From: Scleroderma bovista
Lineage: Eukaryota; Basidiomycota; Agaricomycetes; Boletales; Sclerodermataceae
DNA length: 53,352 nt
Assembly (NCBI GenBank): GCA_037178675.1
Contig: JAYMGJ010000461.1
Span: forward strand, 1 to 53,352
Direction: 5' to 3'
Shown here: positions 51,117 to 53,352 of the stretch, piece after piece
How positions within the stretch are numbered: position 1 is the stretch's first letter
Layout: each line of letters opens with the position of its first letter
Position numbers and translations under genes: made by a program
The notes under the pieces: generated by a model
The model's input: only the letters and a program-made list of their open reading frames with translations
Told to the model about the DNA's origin: nothing
Database searches by the model: none

Positions 51117-53352
51117 ATGCCGCCAATCGACCAACTGTGGTGCGTCTGCCGCAAGTACTGCAAGGGGAAACGACGCCTGCTACACTCTACAAACACCTGG
51201 AACCGCCATTTGCGTGAGGCCGCAGAGGACGAGATCGAGTCAATCAAGTTGGCCAGGCGATCTGATGCGTTTCGCGCGTTTCTCAGCTCTGGCGCGGGTC
51301 CTTCCAGTAGCTCGACTCAAAAACGATCTGGAGACGAAGTTCCCAGTGTAGCTGGTCTTCCTAAACGTCCGCGCACCCAGGAATCTTCGCCGGTAAGCAC
51401 ATTTGATTACAATCACTCATTCTAGTTGCAGGAACTATCTAGGTACCTCCGGACTTTCAGGAGGGTTTTGCAGAGGAAGCGTGAGGAGGAGACCATCCAC
51501 AACCACATCCTGAGGGAGACGACATCGACGGCCATGGAGATAATGCACACGAAGATGAGTTTGCGGGCAATCAAGGTATGTTTGAGACACTGTTTCACTT
51601 ACAGGTGGAGCACAGCGACGTGGTCGCGATAATTACTTCTCTTTAGAGCTAGACTATGATGATTTTCTACCTCCATCAACACCACCACTTCCACCGCCTT
51701 CGCCTCCGCCTCCACCGCCTCCGCCCCCTGACGATAATGTCCGTCCCAACCCACTGGTCGATCTTAATCTGGATGAGCTCGCGAATATGGCCAAGCTACC
51801 AAAGCTCCAGCAGAGCATGTCCTTTATTCAAACGATCCGAGGTGCATCACTTGACGACGGTATCGGACTAACTGGGGAACCTCTTGAGCAGCTTCGTAAC
51901 CCGCCAAAAGCCCCTCTTTGTGTGGACGATCGCTATACTGAACTCGCCCTCTCGATGTTTATTGCGCTCGAACATTCATCTGAAAGTACGTATGAAAAAA
52001 TTCGAAGAGCAATCGAACAGTGTTTTGCAGATGTCGAACTTCCAAGTTTTCATCAAACAAAGCGCATCCTCGCTGATCTCAGCGGAGTCACATCCGTCGT
52101 CAAAGATATGTGTATTAATTCTTGTGCTGCATATGTTGGCCCTTTTGCCGACCTCGACTCTTGTCCGGAGTGCTCTGAGCCGCGGTACGACCAGGTCAGA
52201 TTCGACAGGAGCAACGGAAGGATTAAACATCCGCGTGCTGTATTTCATACTATCCCCATCGCTCCCCAGCTCCAATCACTCTGGCAACATCCTGAGAGCG
52301 CTGAGAAGATGCGTTATCGTGAGCAACGGACACACCGGATCTTTCAAGAACTCCAGCGGAATGATGGCTTGGTTGACACGTATGATGATGTATTCTGCGG
52401 TCAGGCTTATCTCGACGCGGTCACTCAGAACAAGATCCAGCAAAACGACATATTGCTCATGTTATCGATTGACGGCGCGCAGTTATACGAGAGCAAAGAC
52501 TCTGACTGCTGGATTTATATATGGATCATACTCAACCTGTCCCCCGAATATCGCTACAAAAAGAAACATGTTCTTCCGGGGGCGATCATTCCTGGTCCCA
52601 AAAAGCCGAAGATCATCGACTCATTTCTCTTCCCAGGCTTACACCACCTCTCTGCTGTACAGCGGGAGGGACTCCGCATCTGGGACGCGTCCCAAGATCG
52701 TGAATTTATTTCGCGGCTCTTCTTGTTTCTCGCATGTGCTGATGGCCCTGGGCTGCTGACCTTAAGCAATTTCGTCGGACATCAGGGAAAGAATGGTTGT
52801 CGGATGCTCTGTCCCTTGAACGGACGTCGTAAGCCCGGTGCACCTCAATACTATCCAGTCCTCCTCAAGCCCGATGACTACAATGTACGTGGATGTGACC
52901 ACCCTGACATCGATGTCTATGATATCGGGCCGAGCGACTCACATGTATACATCCAACGCCTCTTGCACATTCTTAACTCACCAACACAGCGCGTGTACGA
53001 GACCCGACGCTTGGAGACTGGCATCGTGGGCCCAAGTATTTTGCTTGGCCTCCAGCCACAACTTATTCAAGGCATTCCAGAGGTATTTTCCTCTGAAATG
53101 ATGCATCTGAGTGGGGCGAACATGGCCGCTCTCTGGCTCGACCTTTGGCGCGGCAAATTTGACTGTGCTCCTACAGACAGTCAAGCCAACTGGGATTGGG
53201 CCATTTTCAAGGATATTGCGACCTGGGAAGCCCATGGTCGTGCCGTCGCTGCCTGCAGGATGTATCTACCCGGCTCATTTGATGTAGCTCCCCGTGACCC
53301 CAGTCTCCATGCTAACTCATGGTACAAGGCGACTGAATATATTACCTGGATA
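51117..53352 (+). CDS. Tnp2-type (CACTA/CMC) transposase, truncated by the window end
   Basis: The first exon, from the ATG at 51117, has a zinc-finger-like start (MPPIDQLWCVCRKYCKGKRR ... HLREAAEDE) and ends KRPRTQESSP at a GTAAGC donor. A middle exon carries an acidic linker (EGDDIDGHGDNAHEDEFAGN) ending at a GTATGT donor. The last exon begins at 51605 after TTACAG and is open for about 582 codons to the final base. It shows a polyproline stretch, then LFADLDSCPEC-type zinc ligands (PFADLDSCPECSEPRYDQ) and LLMLSIDGAQLYESKDSDCW. Next come YKKKHVLPGAIIPGPKKPK, SFLFPGLHHLSAVQREGLRI and LTLSNFVGHQGKNGCRMLCP. This is the Tnp2 signature common in mushroom genomes. In the middle exon's frame a TGA falls upstream of the acidic linker, near 51485, so the copy may carry a nonsense codon unless the acceptor lies after it. 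Confidence 0.75.

Overview
The window looks like a chromosomal segment of a basidiomycete fungus, probably a mushroom-forming Agaricomycete. The signs are short GT-AG introns of 47-92 nt, Plavaka-type and Tnp2-type DNA transposases, DUF6532 proteins, and four conserved nuclear genes whose spliced reading frames I could assemble. All family calls are from reading the sequence; no database search was run.

Layout. Positions 1-39.7 kb are a graveyard of nested mobile elements. A G/T-rich minisatellite (400-1130) and a decayed Plavaka C-terminus (1.9-2.7 kb) lead in. A minus-strand Plavaka transposase pseudogene (22281 back to 3419) is split by two full-length Ty3/gypsy chromodomain retrotransposons of one family. 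Element A (4684-12535, minus) has target duplication GAATT; element B (12653-20538, plus) has ATGCC. They lie 117 bp apart, head to head. A solo LTR of the family (22545-23167, duplication CAGGG) follows. Next come a DUF6532 pseudogene on the minus strand, a second Plavaka pseudogene on the plus strand (28466-32344) broken by a 722-bp inverted-repeat element, and a second DUF6532 pseudogene. A gag-only Copia-like LTR element (34832-36204) and a 2.2-kb hAT-like palindromic element (37514-39720, 8-bp duplication) close the block.

Positions 39.8-50.4 kb are ordinary euchromatin: Mediator subunit 1, a Ran1/Ksp1-type protein kinase, a Pho80-type cyclin, and ribosomal protein L12 (uL11). The last two are divergent from a 190-bp promoter. 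After 51.1 kb a Tnp2-type (CACTA) transposase runs off the window end.

Most notable: both Ty3 elements carry, between pol and the 3' LTR and on the opposite strand, a complete spliced gene with its own TATA box. It encodes a charged coiled coil followed by a C-x2-C-x6-C-x11-C-x2-C-x6-C cluster that fits the Zn2Cys6 spacing. The same elements show a self-priming primer-binding site of the Tf1 type and a conserved A_AAA_AAA slippery site before the gag stop. DUF6532 and Plavaka genes share a similar 3' tail (CATAG-rich DNA then T5-7CCTGATG), suggesting they may be two genes of one transposon type.
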